A stretch of DNA of 64,000 bases from Mucor racemosus (GCA_027405735.1 JAPEHQ010000010.1:372001-436000), one strand, 5' to 3'; shown: positions 33,508 through 46,860, numbered from the stretch's first letter. Numbers and translations are program-made. Notes: generated by a model not told the origin, from the sequence alone.

Positions 33508-36500
33508 GTTTCAATCTTCAAAATCGGCGTATGCCATCTTTTCTATAACTAACATTATACCAAGTACCTTTTAGGATATACAGTACCCTAAACACTACTA
33601 AATAGAAATAAATTGATCGCATTATGCTACCTATCCCTAAATTCATTTTATATCTCACGAAAGACTCAAAAACGCGTACAATTCACTGCTTTTTCCTTAA
33701 AAATTGGGTCTCATTTTTCATCTCTGCTCTACTTTTTTTTCCACTAAATAACACCAAGAAAAAATTATATGCCAATGCACCTAAGATGCTCAGCTTTAAT
33801 TCAAAAATAAGTGTCCAAAAATATCTTATTTTTTACAGCTGGTATTAATTTTCCAGTGCTAAGGTTTCAGATTTTTTACGCGTATTTCACTGCTAATGGA
33901 TTGAAAACTTTGAGACTTCATATCTCTAGAAACAATTAAGCTATACTAACACTTTTTAATAATAAAACTTACTTGTTTTGAAGTGCTCTATAACATATTT
34001 TAATATAAAAAAATTCTGGCACTTTTATTTTTTTTTCATTTTTTTGGCATTTCTATAGTAGATTTCAAAATATTGGTTAAATCGAACAACATTTTTTTAT
34101 ATATTCATGTCATTAAGCTCGTTGATCTCTCTCGAATCCAATTTAGTTTTTTTCAAAATATTATTTTTTCGTGGAGATATCCTTAAAAATGTGTACAAAA
34201 AGATACCTTCAATTTCTAGCGTCCATTATCCCCTTGTATACGCTCATCCCAAATTCTGAATCTGAAAAAAATTTGCACAAAAATCTCGATTTCTCTACAA
34301 AAAATGCAGTTAAAAGATTCCGCAATAGCTCCATCGATAGATAATGTTTTTGCGCATCATTTCAACTAGTTATATCTTAAATATGCTTATAAAAAGTGAT
34401 GTGTATCTTCAAAAAACTTTCAAAATTTCGATTGCATTTTACACAAAATTTAATATGAAATGTTTTTCCGATTTTTGTTTAGACGTATCCAGAATTCAAA
34501 ACTGTACCAAAGCTATTTAATACTCTAGGTCGAATTACTTTGCAGCTCATGAGCCATTAAACGATTTTGTTTTTTGAATCATTTTTCGTTCTTTTTTTAA
34601 AATAAATTTTGGAACACCGTTATGGTAAGTTATTATAAGCTGTGGTAAGAACTATAATTTTGATTATTTCGACGAAAAATTAATATTTTTTGCTAAAACA
34701 AAAAATGCCAAGTAGCAATCAATTAAACCTATCTTGTGAATACAGAAATTAAGACCTGGATAATGAGTTTTAAGTTTTACACAATAATAAACTATTATTT
34801 ACAACTGCAGAAAACAAAGAAAAAAATTTCATCCTTGTGAAAAGTGATCCAATTAATCTTCAATTATACATGATGATAGATTTAAATATACCTTGCATAA
34901 ATTTTATACTTCTACTTTTACAAATGACTGTGAATTGAGAAAACCATCAGCAAAACATGAGATTTCTGTACAATAAAACTACTTGTTGCGTCCTATATTT
35001 TCATCTTTGATAAATAATACTTAAAAAAGAATAAAAATAAAGGTTGATGAGTAATGAACCAGTTCAACTGTATAATAAAAACAAGATATCGTTTATTTAG
35101 ATATAAAAGTATGGCCACTACGGCCGAACTATGCTTCCCATGGGCATAGTGATCTGCACAGATAGGCAGAATAAAAGCTTTTATGGAGATCAGGCAGCCC
35201 AGATGAGCAGAGAAAAGAGGTCAAAGTTTTTTAATCAATTTACTAAAGTATATCAATCATAATATAATTAATAACGAAGATAATTTGAATGGTTTAAAGC
35301 AGATGTGAGTTACTCTGATTCAACAGAATTGCCTTATTGACGAGATATATCAATTTGGAATTTGGGGTTTGAAAGAGTCCTGCCCATGTTCTTCTTTCGG
35401 GGACCAAATGGGAACAACGACAACAACCTATTTGGCTAAATTATTTATGCCTTTGTAAATTTCTGTTCGTAACACACAAAACCGACTGATTCAGGATTAT
35501 TTTTTTTCTTCTTCCCCACTTTCCTCAGCTCTTTTCTTTATGTTTAAAACTACAACAAAAAAAAGACCAAGAGCTTTTATAAACTGAAACCAAGCAGCAG
35601 GTACAATTACAAGTTTTTCCTATTATTTATTGGAAATAAATTATTAACTGTTAATGTTAAGGGCACGTTATAATATCTTTCTCGAACAAAAAAAGCGCCC
35701 ATGGCTTAATCATTTTGTTCCATTTGCAGTAAAAAGGAGTAAGATTTTATAAAAAAAGCTTTAAAAGAGATACTGTTTAAATCCTTCTTTACTTAATTCT
35801 GGATATTCTACAATAAAATACTATTTCTACTTCTCTATTTGTATTATTTGGTTATTGATATTTGTCTGACAGTTGTTCTGTCGACTTTCAGTTATTCCGC
35901 AATTTTGAATATATTGTTGGGTTGTTGAGTCATTAATTTACTTGATCAAGGGCGGATCTTAAATTGAGTTTTGACAACCTCAGCTGTCAATCATGCGTTT
36001 AGAACAGCCCTTACTTGTTCTATTTGATTCGCATGAAATTTTTAGGTTTTTTTATTTATAATACAACACATTATGAATACCCTTGGTATCTTTGATACAT
36101 TAGAATATCCTTGGTTATTTATGGTTTATATTCATAATCTCTTATTTTAATTGCATGGCATGGTTTCAAATGAGATAAATTTTAAGTTATTATGTGGAGA
36201 AATACTACCTAATTCGGCACACCAATATCTACGTTATAATCAATGCTTTTTTGGTCGAAAGTCGATATCTACCTGGAGAAAAACTAGTGACTATAAAATC
36301 ATGTATAGTATTGACTTAATTTGAATGAATGAATAAACTCATGTTAGTCTATTTAGTTTCTAAAAAGCATTTATTTCTATTTAGTGGCCAACAGCTAAGA
36401 AGAGAAAAACAAAATGTTGTCTTGAATATCACTACCAACTACTAACTATCAAAGGTACACCATAATTATTACTTATTAGTTTGTTATTAATAATGGATCT

Positions 36501-36540
36501 TACTAATAATCAATTTTTAAAGGTCAAAAGTAAGTTTTTT

Positions 36541-36645
36541 CTGGTAAAGCATTGAATAAATTGGCTTGGGACAAAGAGGGTACAAAGGTGGCAAGTGGCA
36601 ATAGGTTCCAGTGATGTCCATGTTTATGTTTATAGTATTGGAGAG
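36541..36645 (+). pseudogene. Captured dynein intermediate chain fragment, copy 3
   Basis: It reads SGKALNKLAWDKEG, then an insertion and frame loss, then IGSSDVHVYVYSIGE before GAGGTAAG. It is the same fragment as at 20,097 and more decayed. Confidence 0.65.
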
Positions 36646-36736
36646 GTAAGACTAAAAGCTCAATGTATGTAAATCATCTCTAGCGCAATAATTATAAAGT
36701 AAGACTTTATTATTATTGCAGTGAAATTACATACTA

Positions 36737-38372
36737 CAGTGAGTCGCAAAACCCTTTCAATGATTTGGAAATTTGAATAAAAATAACCATAACTTTCTCA
36801 GTTTCAATCGGAGATACACTAAATTTTTATTTTAAGTAATTCAAACGTTTTTAAATTATTTTCAAAAAGTCCGATCTCATTAATTAAAGTTCCGCAAAAC
36901 TATGCAAGTTTAAAAAAAGGTACATCATTGAAAGGGTTTTGCACGCATTATCAAAAAAAAATTGAAGCTTATTTAAATGCAGTCAATAATCAATACCGTA
37001 ACTTTTTGCTTTAATACAAGCTTTTACACAATGAGGCATACTCGAAATAACTTTTTGATATTCCCCAACTGTTATGTTGTCATACCAAATCTCTTGAGTT
37101 CTGTCCCAAATATCATTCATCCCTTTTGGGGATGTATCGTATTCGTTTAGGCGGATTTTCAATAATCTCCACATATTTTCAATGGGATTAAGGTCTGGAA
37201 ATTGCGCTGGCCATGACATTACTTCATATTTTTTTGTTTTGAAGTCTTCTTTCATTAAATTAGAGGTGTGCTTAGAATCGTTGTCTTGTTGAAGGATAAC
37301 CTAATTACGACGCAACTTCAATTTTTGACACATATCGTCAATGGATTTCTCCAAATCATCATCGATAATAGTTCTGTATAGGTTGGAGTTCAGATTACCT
37401 TCGACCTTGGACAACCAAACGACACCAGACCAAGAAATAGAGCTCCAAATCATGATACGACCATCTCCATTTTTTCTTGTTTTTTGGTATTCTTAGGTTT
37501 TATCTCCTCGCTGTCTCTTTTCCAGCACCAAATTCGATCATACGAGTTAAAACAATTAATTCTAGCCTCATCAGTAGATATAACACGCTTTCAGTCATCC
37601 AAAGTCCAATCAATTCTGTTTTTACATCAGCGGAGGCGATCCTTTGCATTTTCATCACTAATTTCTGGCTTTTTTATCTTAGGTAATGCGCCTAAACCAT
37701 TATCCCGAAGAGCCCTAGTACAGTATTCGCACTGCCATTAACGTGTACATTACGATGAAGCTCTTTTTTGGCTTGTACCGCATTATCCAAGCCACCTTTG
37801 GTGATTTTATGGACACAATATCTCTTATCCGCAGTAGTCAGCTTAGATGGTCGGTCTCCTTTAAGTTTTTCTCGGTCAGGACAGGCCTTTTTTCCAATAC
37901 GACATACTGTGGCTTTACTAACAGCTACATGACGAGCAATTTCCGATACGGTATGGCCTGAATTTAACAGAGAGATAACGTCATTACGTTTGGCATCCGA
38001 TACAGTTTTCATCTTGATGATTTTGCTTGAAACTATTAGTAAAAAAGGCAGGGTAAAAGTTGAAAAACATCTCATATATTTTCCGCATATTTCTCTGTTT
38101 TATAAGATATCCAGCGTTAATGTACAAGTTAGGGGTTACAAATTTGTAATTTTAAGCCTGTGCGTGCAAAACCCTTTCAATGATGTACCTTTTTTTAAAC
38201 TTGCATAGTTTTTGCGGAACTTTAATTAATTAAATCGGACTTTTTGAAAATAATTTAAAAACGTTTGAATTACTTAAAATAGAAATTTAGTGTATCTCCG
38301 ATTGAAACTGAGAAAGTTATGGTTATTTTTATTCAAATTTCCAAATCATTGAAAGGGTTTTGCGACTCACTG
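36737..38372 (-). mobile_element. Tc1/mariner-family transposon with ~213-bp inverted repeats
   Basis: The element is 1,636 bp and flanked by TA on both sides (36,735-36,736 and 38,373-38,374). Left and right ends (36,737-36,950 and 38,160-38,372) are near-identical inverted repeats starting CAGTGAGTCGCAAAACCC, with only a few mismatches. Within each repeat the motif GCAAAACCCTTTCAATGAT occurs at the outer end and, inverted, at the inner end. The transposase on the minus strand is interrupted by stops. Insertion interrupted the left arm of foldback copy 2. Confidence 0.92.
36983..38012 (-). pseudogene. Tc1-like transposase, disrupted
   Basis: From the ATG at 38,012 the frame encodes MKTVSDAKRNDVISLLNSGH and the helix-turn-helix TVSEIARHVAVSKATVCRI, followed by DKRYCVHKITKGGLDNAV, before breaking near 37,700. 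Further pieces downstream include STDEARI (first catalytic Asp), ILQQDNDSKHTS (second Asp, after an in-frame TAG) and WPAQFPDLNPIENMWRLLK (third acidic residue), to the stop at 36,983. Several in-frame stops, including a TGA at a Trp position, and frame changes make it non-functional. The catalytic positions themselves are still visible. Confidence 0.85.
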
Positions 38373-39471
38373 TAAAAAGGCTTGATAAAAATAAAACAAC
38401 CTAAATTCCAAGTGTCGCTCATAAAATATGATGCCACTTGAAATGTGAACAACTATAATAAACAAACGCTTCAATTGAACACAATAACAAACGCATGCTA
38501 AAAATATGAAATACCTTTTTAAACCATACATGTCGTGTAGATGATACAGTAGCACCCTTGATTACGGCGCAATCAATTACATAAATGACAAATATATCAG
38601 AACAGAATTCTATCCAAATCAATTAATAATAATAAACAAAGATATCAATTTAGTCAACTACTCATCTATATTGAAGTTGCACTATCAATATAAATAAGAT
38701 TCAAGCATATAAAAACTGCCCCTTAAAAATCAAGGTTACATAAAATAGATAAAACAATAATAAACAAAAAACAACCATTTCCCAAAAGGTCGATATTGTC
38801 ACACTTGACATCAATCCCTTATGGTCAATGCTCTACACAATATTAATATGTATAAAGATTTACAGTAATAAGCTTGAATCAAGTGGATACAGCATCATAA
38901 ACCCTTGAAAAAGTTCTCAAGTATTATAAAATCTCTTATTTTTAAGACTTACAAGGTTTATAAGCGGAATATTAATTTAGAAAATTATTTTTGTCCAGAT
39001 CATCAATTTTGACATTTTTCAATTTTTTTTTTCTGATTTTGTAAATCTAGAATTAATTATACTACCAATTATATAAGCAAAATATATATACATATACAGG
39101 ATTTAGCGCTCTATTTGCTCAATAAAAAATAATGAACATTTTTATTGCAAAATATTACATGAAAATTCTTTAATCAAAAAACCGTTTTTGGGGCAAAAGT
39201 ACAAAGTTTCATTACTTAACATTTAATATTAAGCTTTTATAAAATGTGTATTAGCTATGGCTACAATTTTCTCTCACAATGTAGTATATTTAAACGTTGA
39301 TTTTGGTATCAAAATTTGATTTTTCTGTTTTTTGATGAAAATCATGAGTGTTGGTAAGGATAAAATGAGCCCCGAAAATGTCCGCCACAAAAACTGAATT
39401 TTCAGACTGTACGTGGTTAAATATAAGAAAAATTTAAAAGAAACCGCTTTTTTATTTAAAACTTAGATATA

Positions 39472-40920
39472 GACCATAGTTTAAGAGACCTAGACGTTCA
39501 ATCTTTCTATACTCACTTACGACGTTGCTCTACGGGCTCGCTTGTGCAATTTTTTAGTGAATGCATGATATAACAGACGGGTTTTCTGGTAGAAAATGCA
39601 TGTTTTTATGATAACAGATATTGCCTATTTTGTTTAGCTTACGGTTCATGTGCTGTAATACTACTTTTATATTGGCTGAAATGTGCAATTTAGCAGGGTG
39701 TTAATTGCACTAAGTAATGTAAAGCCCTGAAAATCCTTTTCTACGTGTGTTGTTTCTCTCTTTTTGTTTTCATATTTCAAGGATATTATTCACCGTTTGA
39801 TAAGGCATGTCAGACTATTAAGCTGGTATTCTTTTCTTTTATCTGAATACGCATGCTAATATAAGGGACTAATATTTTTAGTATAAGTAGCAGTCTATTA
39901 TATTAGAGAGTGATATTTTCATTTAACTGCATTCTAAGATCAAATATCATTATTTACTACTGTATTGTTGGGCGTATTTCTTTGTTATATTACCAGATCA
40001 AATTGAAGGCAATGATATTTATATATATTCAATGAAAAGCTAGAACTGGCTACAGACTCACGAAATGTTCCAGGGAAGTGATAAAATTTCAAATAATATA
40101 GAAACATAAAAAAAAAAAAAGAACAATCTAATGTCTTGCCTAATTACCATAGTTTTGATTGTATATATACTGTACTTGAAAACAAATCTTTTTATAGCTG
40201 GCAATCGTAAACTAAAATAGTAAGGTTAAAGAAGAAGGTTAATTTGTTTGATTTTATGAGTGATAAAGTAACATTTATAATTTTAAAGTTGTCTTGCGGT
40301 ATAAATTTAAGCAATAGTAAGTGCTATTTAAGTTTATGCCCGAGCAAAAACCATTGTTGCTGCAAATATTACAGCTACAAACATATTTACAAATGATGAT
40401 AATCGTAAATATATTGGCTGTTAAATGTATTGCTTTATTACATCAAAAACCTATTGAATTGTATTATTGTCTATAATCTATATTATTAATAAAAGCAGGT
40501 TGTTTGATAATAATTTATGGATTAAAATGGATCAATCATAACTTAACCGTGCTTGCAGAGCTTGTCAGTTGCCTTGTTTTAATTCTGCGCTAAATGTGCT
40601 TCGATGTTGATTTGATAGCTACTTGATTGATTAACCACTGGGATGAAATAACATAGTGTAATAATTGAGATCCAAGCGTTGTTTTTGCTAATTGCTGGAA
40701 TCATCACTTAGTACGCTAGGAGTTTCTTATATCCGATGTCAAGGCTTTGCGCTTTAATGCAACATGTCGCCGTAGTTAATATATTGTAAGATGTATTGAT
40801 ACTTTAGAAGGTGATAGCATATGGTACTTGGCAGCATATAACTAGGGGTGTTGTCGAGCACAGCTTACACTAGTAAATTTGGCTTGCAAAACCCGGCTCG
40901 ACTCCAATACTACATACAAC
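39472..40920. repeat. Central spacer of foldback copy 2
   Basis: Collinear with 21,035-22,500 of copy 1, for example 'attgcctattttgtttagc' and 'gtacgctaggagtttctta'. A short insert of about 75 bp at 40,846-40,920 begins CTAGGGGTGTTGTCGAGC and ends in GCTCGACTCC, a likely hAT-type remnant missing from copy 1. Confidence 0.65.
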
Positions 40921-41635
40921 GATATCTAAGTTTCAAATAAAAAAGCGGTTTCTTTTAAATTTTTCTTATATTTAACCACGTACAGTCTGAAAATTCAGTT
41001 TTTGTGGCGGACATTTTCGGGGCTCATTTTATCCTTACCAACACTCATGATTTTCATCAAAAAACAGAAAAATCAAATTTTGATACCAAAATCAACGTTT
41101 AAATATACTACATTGTGAGAGAAAATTGTAGCCATAGCTAATACACATTTTATAAAAGCTTAATATTAAATGTTAAGTAATGAAACTTTGTACTTTTGCC
41201 CCAAAAACGGTTTTTTGATTAAAGAATTTTCATGTAATATTTTGCAATGAAAACGTTTATTATTTTTTATTGAGTAAATAGAGTGCTAAATTCTCTATAT
41301 GTGTATATTTTTTATTTTTATAATTGGTAGTATAATTAACTCTAAATTTGCAAAACCAGAAATAAAAAATTAAAAAATGTCAAACTGATGATCTGGACAA
41401 AAATAATTTTCTAAATTAATATTCCGCTTATAAACCTTGCAAATCTTAAAAATAAGAGATTTTATAATACTTGAGTACTTTTTCGAGAATTTACAATGCT
41501 GTACCCATTTGATTCAAGCTTATTACTGTAAATGTTTATACATGTTGATATTGTGTAGTAGTTTACTTGATAATAATATAGTCTGATTTTATAATTATTG
41601 CATTAGAGGTGATTTACATTAAGTTTTAGTCTTAC

Positions 41636-41868
41636 CCCTCCAACATCATAAACATAAACATGAACATGGTCATTACTGGAATCTATTGCCACCTTTTTAT
41701 CCTCTTTTCCCCAAGCCAGTTTATTCATTGCTTTACCAGAATCAACTTAAGTACTTACAAATGGTTCCTTGATATTTGGATTCAAATTTCGTAAATTAAA
41801 TTGACTGGTTCCATCAATATATAGTAGTAATATCAACCGTATCATCAGCTTGCCTTATGATAAATGTC
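41636..41868 (-). pseudogene. Captured dynein intermediate chain fragment, copy 4
   Basis: The minus strand reads SGKAMNKLAWGKEDKKVAI and a degraded IYDIGE-like end (VYVYDVGG) before GTAAG. It is the equivalent of 23,211-23,430 in the right arm of copy 2. Confidence 0.6.
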
Positions 41869-44095
41869 AATCTAAAACCAGAAACATCCCATTGTCATTG
41901 TTATAAGCTATAAAAAGCTTGATTTTCAATAATATAACAATTAAATAAAAGACAAAATGATACTATTCACATATGGTGAGTATTCAACATCTAGTTAAGT
42001 TTAATGAAGAATGCTTTTGAACCCTTTTGAAAACCCTGAAGCAAACACAACATCTTGGTCCTGTAATTCCTATCCATCAAAATATTGCAATTTACACCAC
42101 ACAATGAATGCACCTTTTATCAATCTTGATCTCGTTTTACATTGAGTATCAGTTTTTTACCAGTTGTATTTTCTTTGATTCATTAATGTAGTAAGCTAGA
42201 TATACCAAATTTGTTTAGTAATCAAATTGATCTTAGTCAACATCTAAGATCTAATAACTTTAAATCACACAAAACTTTAAAATGTCAAATTGTACCACTG
42301 GTACTTCCAAACTAGGAACTAAACCATGAAGATCTTGCTTCAAGATCTTATTACTGTATTATTAATAGAATTAGAAAATAGTATATATATTACAAAGGCT
42401 ATGGTAATCCATAAACCTTTGCTTTACTACTTTATATCTTAAATAAATATCAAAGAGTTATGATTGTATTTGCAACGCTTTTTTTTTTGTTTAATTACTA
42501 TTTTTTGTAGCAATTAATATTCGGTCATATTGAACGATGATTTGTAGCATTGCCAAAAAGAAAGAATGAACGCTTTAAGAGTGTTCTGCATATCAAATTA
42601 TTATGCAATTTAGTAGCAATGATTGCACTTAACTATGCTTTTTGAACCTATTGATGCTGGTCAGAATAATTAGTAGCGCTTTTATTCAAAAGTAAGCTTT
42701 GCTTTATACATTTACATTCACCCATTTAATAAATGACATTGCATTTATTATCCATTATACAGTATCAATCAAACAACTTCACTTAGATTTGACGCATTTG
42801 GCAATTAAATGCCTCAATTATTACACTTGAGCCACCAGGTATTGCCACAAAAAATCTCGTACAGGTCGACGAAGTATCGCAATTTGGATCATTTTTTTGT
42901 GTTCATATTATAGATCTGAGCTCTCTCACACATTAATAGATTTCTGCATAAACCATACCTCTATCTGTTTAATACAATTAAAACACATTGAACGCCAACA
43001 TTGTACTTGATAAAACACCTTACTTTATTGCGAGATTGTAAGTCAACGCAACTAATTTGATGCTAATTTAGCACCAGCAGTTGAATTAGATAACTTTGAA
43101 ATTAGACGACCCCTTTTAATAGTTTTGCATACCATGAGCTAATAATGAAGCGTTATTATAGATGTGCTAATCAAGGATAGTGAGTTAACTCTAATGGAAG
43201 AGCAAGTCGATTAGCAGTATAATAAACAAATATTAAAATCCAATATAGCAATTGAATGTGCAAGAAATAATAAACCATGTTAATTGGCATAATTGAATTG
43301 TTTCAAGCGTTTTAAAACTGAATACACCTTTAATTTTGACTTATTAAAATTGATTTATTAGTAAAATCAATTAACAAGTAATCATTATGATGTACTGTAT
43401 CCTTAATAATTGGTACTGGCGTACAAGGCAATATCTTGTTTTCCTCTTCTTGGCTGTTGGTCATTAGTCATTAAACAGAAATAAATATTTTTTAGAAACT
43501 AAATAGATTAATATTTGTTTATTCATTCATCCAAATCAAGTAAATAGTATACATACTTTTATAAACACCAGTTTTTCTCCAGGTAGATATCGACTTTAGA
43601 CCAAAAAAGCATTATTGATTACAACGTAGATGAAGGAACAAAATGATTAGGCCTTGGATGCATTTTTTTGTTGGAAAAAAATATTACAACGCGTCCTAAA
43701 ATTTACACTTACTGTACTAATTCATTTCAAAATAAACAATAAAAAAAAACATGTGCTAGTACCTGCTACTTGATTTCCGTTTATAAGAAATATTTGTCTT
43801 TCTGTTGTAGTTTTAAACATAAATGAAAGAGCTGAGTGAGGAAAGAGTGGGGTGAAAAAAGAAAAATAATCCTGAATCACATCTGCTTTAAACCACTCAA
43901 ATTAGCTTCGTTATTAATTATATTATGATTGATATACTTTAGTAAATTGACGAAGAAACCTTGATCTTATTGCTCTGCTCATCTGGGCTGCCTGATTTGC
44001 ACAAAATGTTTTATTCTGCCCATCTGTGCAGAGAATTATGCCCATGGAAAGTATAGTTCGGCCGTAGTGGAGGTGCACTTTAACAATAATCTTTT

Positions 44096-44322
44096 CTGTT
44101 ATATCAATACTCATCATAATAGGTTTCACATCCAAGAAGGTCTCAGTCTATAATTGATGTTATAGTAAATCAATACAGAAATTGATTTACATCATATTTT
44201 TTAATAGTAGAACCCTAGTAGTAGTTACAATTAATGTGTTGTATAAATACATCCAAAGGACGTGTTGTTAATAAAAGTTTAATATTCTGGCAAAATTATT
44301 TATATAGTCTCTTTTTGACATT
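44096..44322 (-). mobile_element. ~220-bp MITE-like repeat C, copy 2
   Basis: The reverse complement matches 19,864-20,083, including 'ttaacaatacatcctttgga' in the equivalent place. Ends again resemble TGTCAA inverted repeats. Confidence 0.6.
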
Positions 44323-45800
44323 TCATTTTTGACGTACAGTAGTTTTTAGGAGTTGTTATATCATAATCCAGATTTAGCAGCGCTACTATAGTCGAATCAC
44401 CATGGTATTGTTATTTTTGCACAATTAATGACTATTGTATCACCTGATAATCTATATATCTCCTTTACATATATTATAATCTCGCTCTACTACATTGAAT
44501 AAAGCTTCATCTTTTAATCTTGTCTGATTCTTATTTATAGTTTTGGTAAAACAGGAGTTACCCTTCCAGACCCAACTGAAAAATACTCTGTATTTTTTGT
44601 TTCAGCAAAAAATATTGATTTTTCGTCGAGATAGTCAAAGTAATAGTTCATATTACAGCTTGAAACCTATAATAACTGGGTTCCAAAATTGATTTGTGAA
44701 ATCGACCCGAAAATGATCAAAAAAACAAAATTGTTTCATAGCTCATGAACTACAAAGTAAGTTGAGCTAGTGTTCTAAATGTTTTTTATACAGTTTTGAA
44801 TTCTGCATCCATTTAAACAAAGTTTAGATAAAAGGTTTACATTAAATTATACGTAAAATGCGATTGAAATTTTGGAGGTTTTTTGGATATATACATCACT
44901 TTTTATAAACATACTTCTTAAGTAATTAATGGAGATGATACACAGCAAAATTATTTATCGATCTAGCTATTGATGAACTTTTTCGCGACATTTTTCGCAA
45001 AAAAAACAAGATTTTGGTCAATTTTTTTTCAAATTCAGAATTCGGGATGAGGGTATACAAGGGGAAAATGGAAGCTAGAAATGAAAGTATCTTTTTGTAC
45101 ACATTTTTAAGGGTATCTCCACGAAAAAATAATATTTAAAAAAAAACTAAATTGGATCCGAGAGAGCTTAACGAGCTTAATGATATGAATGCAAAAAAAA
45201 TATTGCCCAATTTAACCACTATTTTGAAACCTACTTTAGAAATGCCAAAAAAATGAAAAAAAAAATAAAAGTGCCCAGAATTTTTTTATATTAAAATATG
45301 TTATAAAGTGCTTTAAAACAAGTAAGTTTTATCATTAGAAAGTGTTAGTATAGATTAATTTTTTCTAGAGATATTAAGGCCTGAAGTCTTTATTTCTAGT
45401 AGTGAAATACATGTGAGAATCTGAAACATTAACATTAAAAAAGTTATATCAATTGTAAAAAATAAGATATTTTCAGGTACTTATTTTTGAATTAAAGTTG
45501 AACATCTCAGGTACATTTTCATATATTTATTTCTTGGTGTTATTTAGTGAAAAAAAAGTTTAGAAGGAATGCAAAGTTAGACCCAGTCCTCAAGAAAAAA
45601 TAGTAAATTTTACTTGCTTTTGGGTCTTTTGTGAGATATAAATTAAGTTTAGGAATATGTAGCATAATACGACCAATTTATACATATTTAGCAATGTCTA
45701 AGGTATATTCTAAAAGGTGTTTGGTATAATGTTAGTTATAGAAAAGATGACACACCCCACTTTTGAAAATAGGCAACTTTGAAACTGATATTCAAGTACA

Positions 45801-45962
45801 TCATAGCTGATAATTACAATAGGAGGTGCTTCTAGTTCGAAGCGATAGCCAAGACGGACTTTTCAATGTGATGTCACGGTGATTAGATGAAGCTGTAGCG
45901 TCTCTAATAATTTTTTCTATTCTTCCTACTCCTTCTTCAGTTGAAAGAAATCATATAATATC
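45801..45962 (+). promoter_or_regulatory. Short promoter gap before CWC15
   Basis: About 160 nt lie between the outer end of the foldback element and the CWC15 start. No TATA box is obvious. Confidence 0.35.
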
Positions 45963-46860
45963 ATGGTAAGTCAAGTACAAACATAATAGAGTAAATAACT
46001 AATTTGCCTTATTATAGACTACTGCTGCTCGTCCCACATTTGATCCCGCTAGAGGCAATGATAGTAAAGCACCTAGTTTTCAATACAGTGCTCGTGATAT
46101 TGCTTCACATACAAAACTCAAGTTCAGACAACCTGGACAGGGAACTACTGACGAAATTGGTGATAGAGAACAATTATTAGAGGAATTGAAAAGAGCAGAA
46201 CAAGAATATTATGAAGAAAAAGAAGGGGGAGCATCCACAACTCGTTTGATAAAACAGGATGAAGAGCAACCGAACGAAGAGAAACAAAAATTAATGGCAG
46301 AAGCAGAAAGGCTGGCAAAACTTGATAAAGATGATAGCGATCAAGAAAGTGATAGTGATGCGAGCAGTAGCAGGTATATTTGCGATTTCTCAAATGTATA
46401 AAAACCATGCATTTATCAATCTTAATTACATATTTTAGCGACGATGATGACGATGACGATGATGATGATGATGACAATGCAGCAGAGTTATTAGCGACAT
46501 TACAACGTATCCGTAAAGAACGTGCAGAGGAAAAAGAACGTCAAGATCGTGAAGTTAGAGAGGAAGAGGAAGCTGAAAAAGAACAAGAAGCAATGGAGGG
46601 GAATCCATTATTAAACATTGGAGCTGAAAAACGTGACTTTAGCGTCAAGAGAAGGTAAATGAAAGGCCCAAGAGCTTTGGATCTTGGCAAAAATCTTGTA
46701 AGTTTGTGTCACTAAATCATATAATCCTCATAGATGGGACGACGATGTTATTTTTAAGAATCAAGCAAGAGGACTTGACGATAAACCAAAAAAGAGATTT
46801 GTCAATGATATGTTACGTTCTGATTTCCATAGAAGATTTCTTCATAAATATATTCAATAA
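45963..46860 (+). CDS. CWC15: Cwc15 pre-mRNA splicing factor
   Basis: Four exons (45963..45965, 46018..46373, 46439..46654, 46734..46860) give 233 residues. The start [20 protein letters not shown] and the end [20 protein letters not shown]...[11 protein letters not shown] are the highly conserved termini of Cwc15, a component of the Prp19/Cef1-associated spliceosome. The middle is an acidic-basic coiled region with about 12 consecutive Asp residues at the exon 2/3 junction. Exon 1 consists of the ATG alone (ATG followed at once by GTAAGT). Without splicing, translation would stop after seven codons, so the intron is obligatory. The spliced start is favoured because the family always begins MTTAARPT. 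Confidence 0.93.

Larger units (their letters stand above)
33508..45800. mobile_element. Giant foldback (inverted-repeat) element, copy 2, both outer ends present
   Basis: The left arm runs 33,508-39,471 and starts at 'agtttcaatcttcaaaatcgg'. A ~1.45-kb spacer follows (39,472-40,920). The right arm runs 40,921-45,800 and ends in the inverted 'tttgaaactgat'. In the left arm a Tc1/mariner element (36,737-38,372) and 455 bp of other sequence (38,375-38,830) are inserted. About 510 bp at 35,722-36,225 is extra relative to copy 1. About 1.46 kb present in copy 1 (18,766-20,221) is missing from the left arm but kept in the right arm (about 42,100-43,400). No autonomous gene is evident. Length is about 12.3 kb, or about 10.7 kb without the Tc1. 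Confidence 0.8.

Noticed and set aside
37477..38208. Plus-strand ORFs within the Tc1 element
   Set aside because: Antisense to the transposase relic; none has transposase or other motifs.
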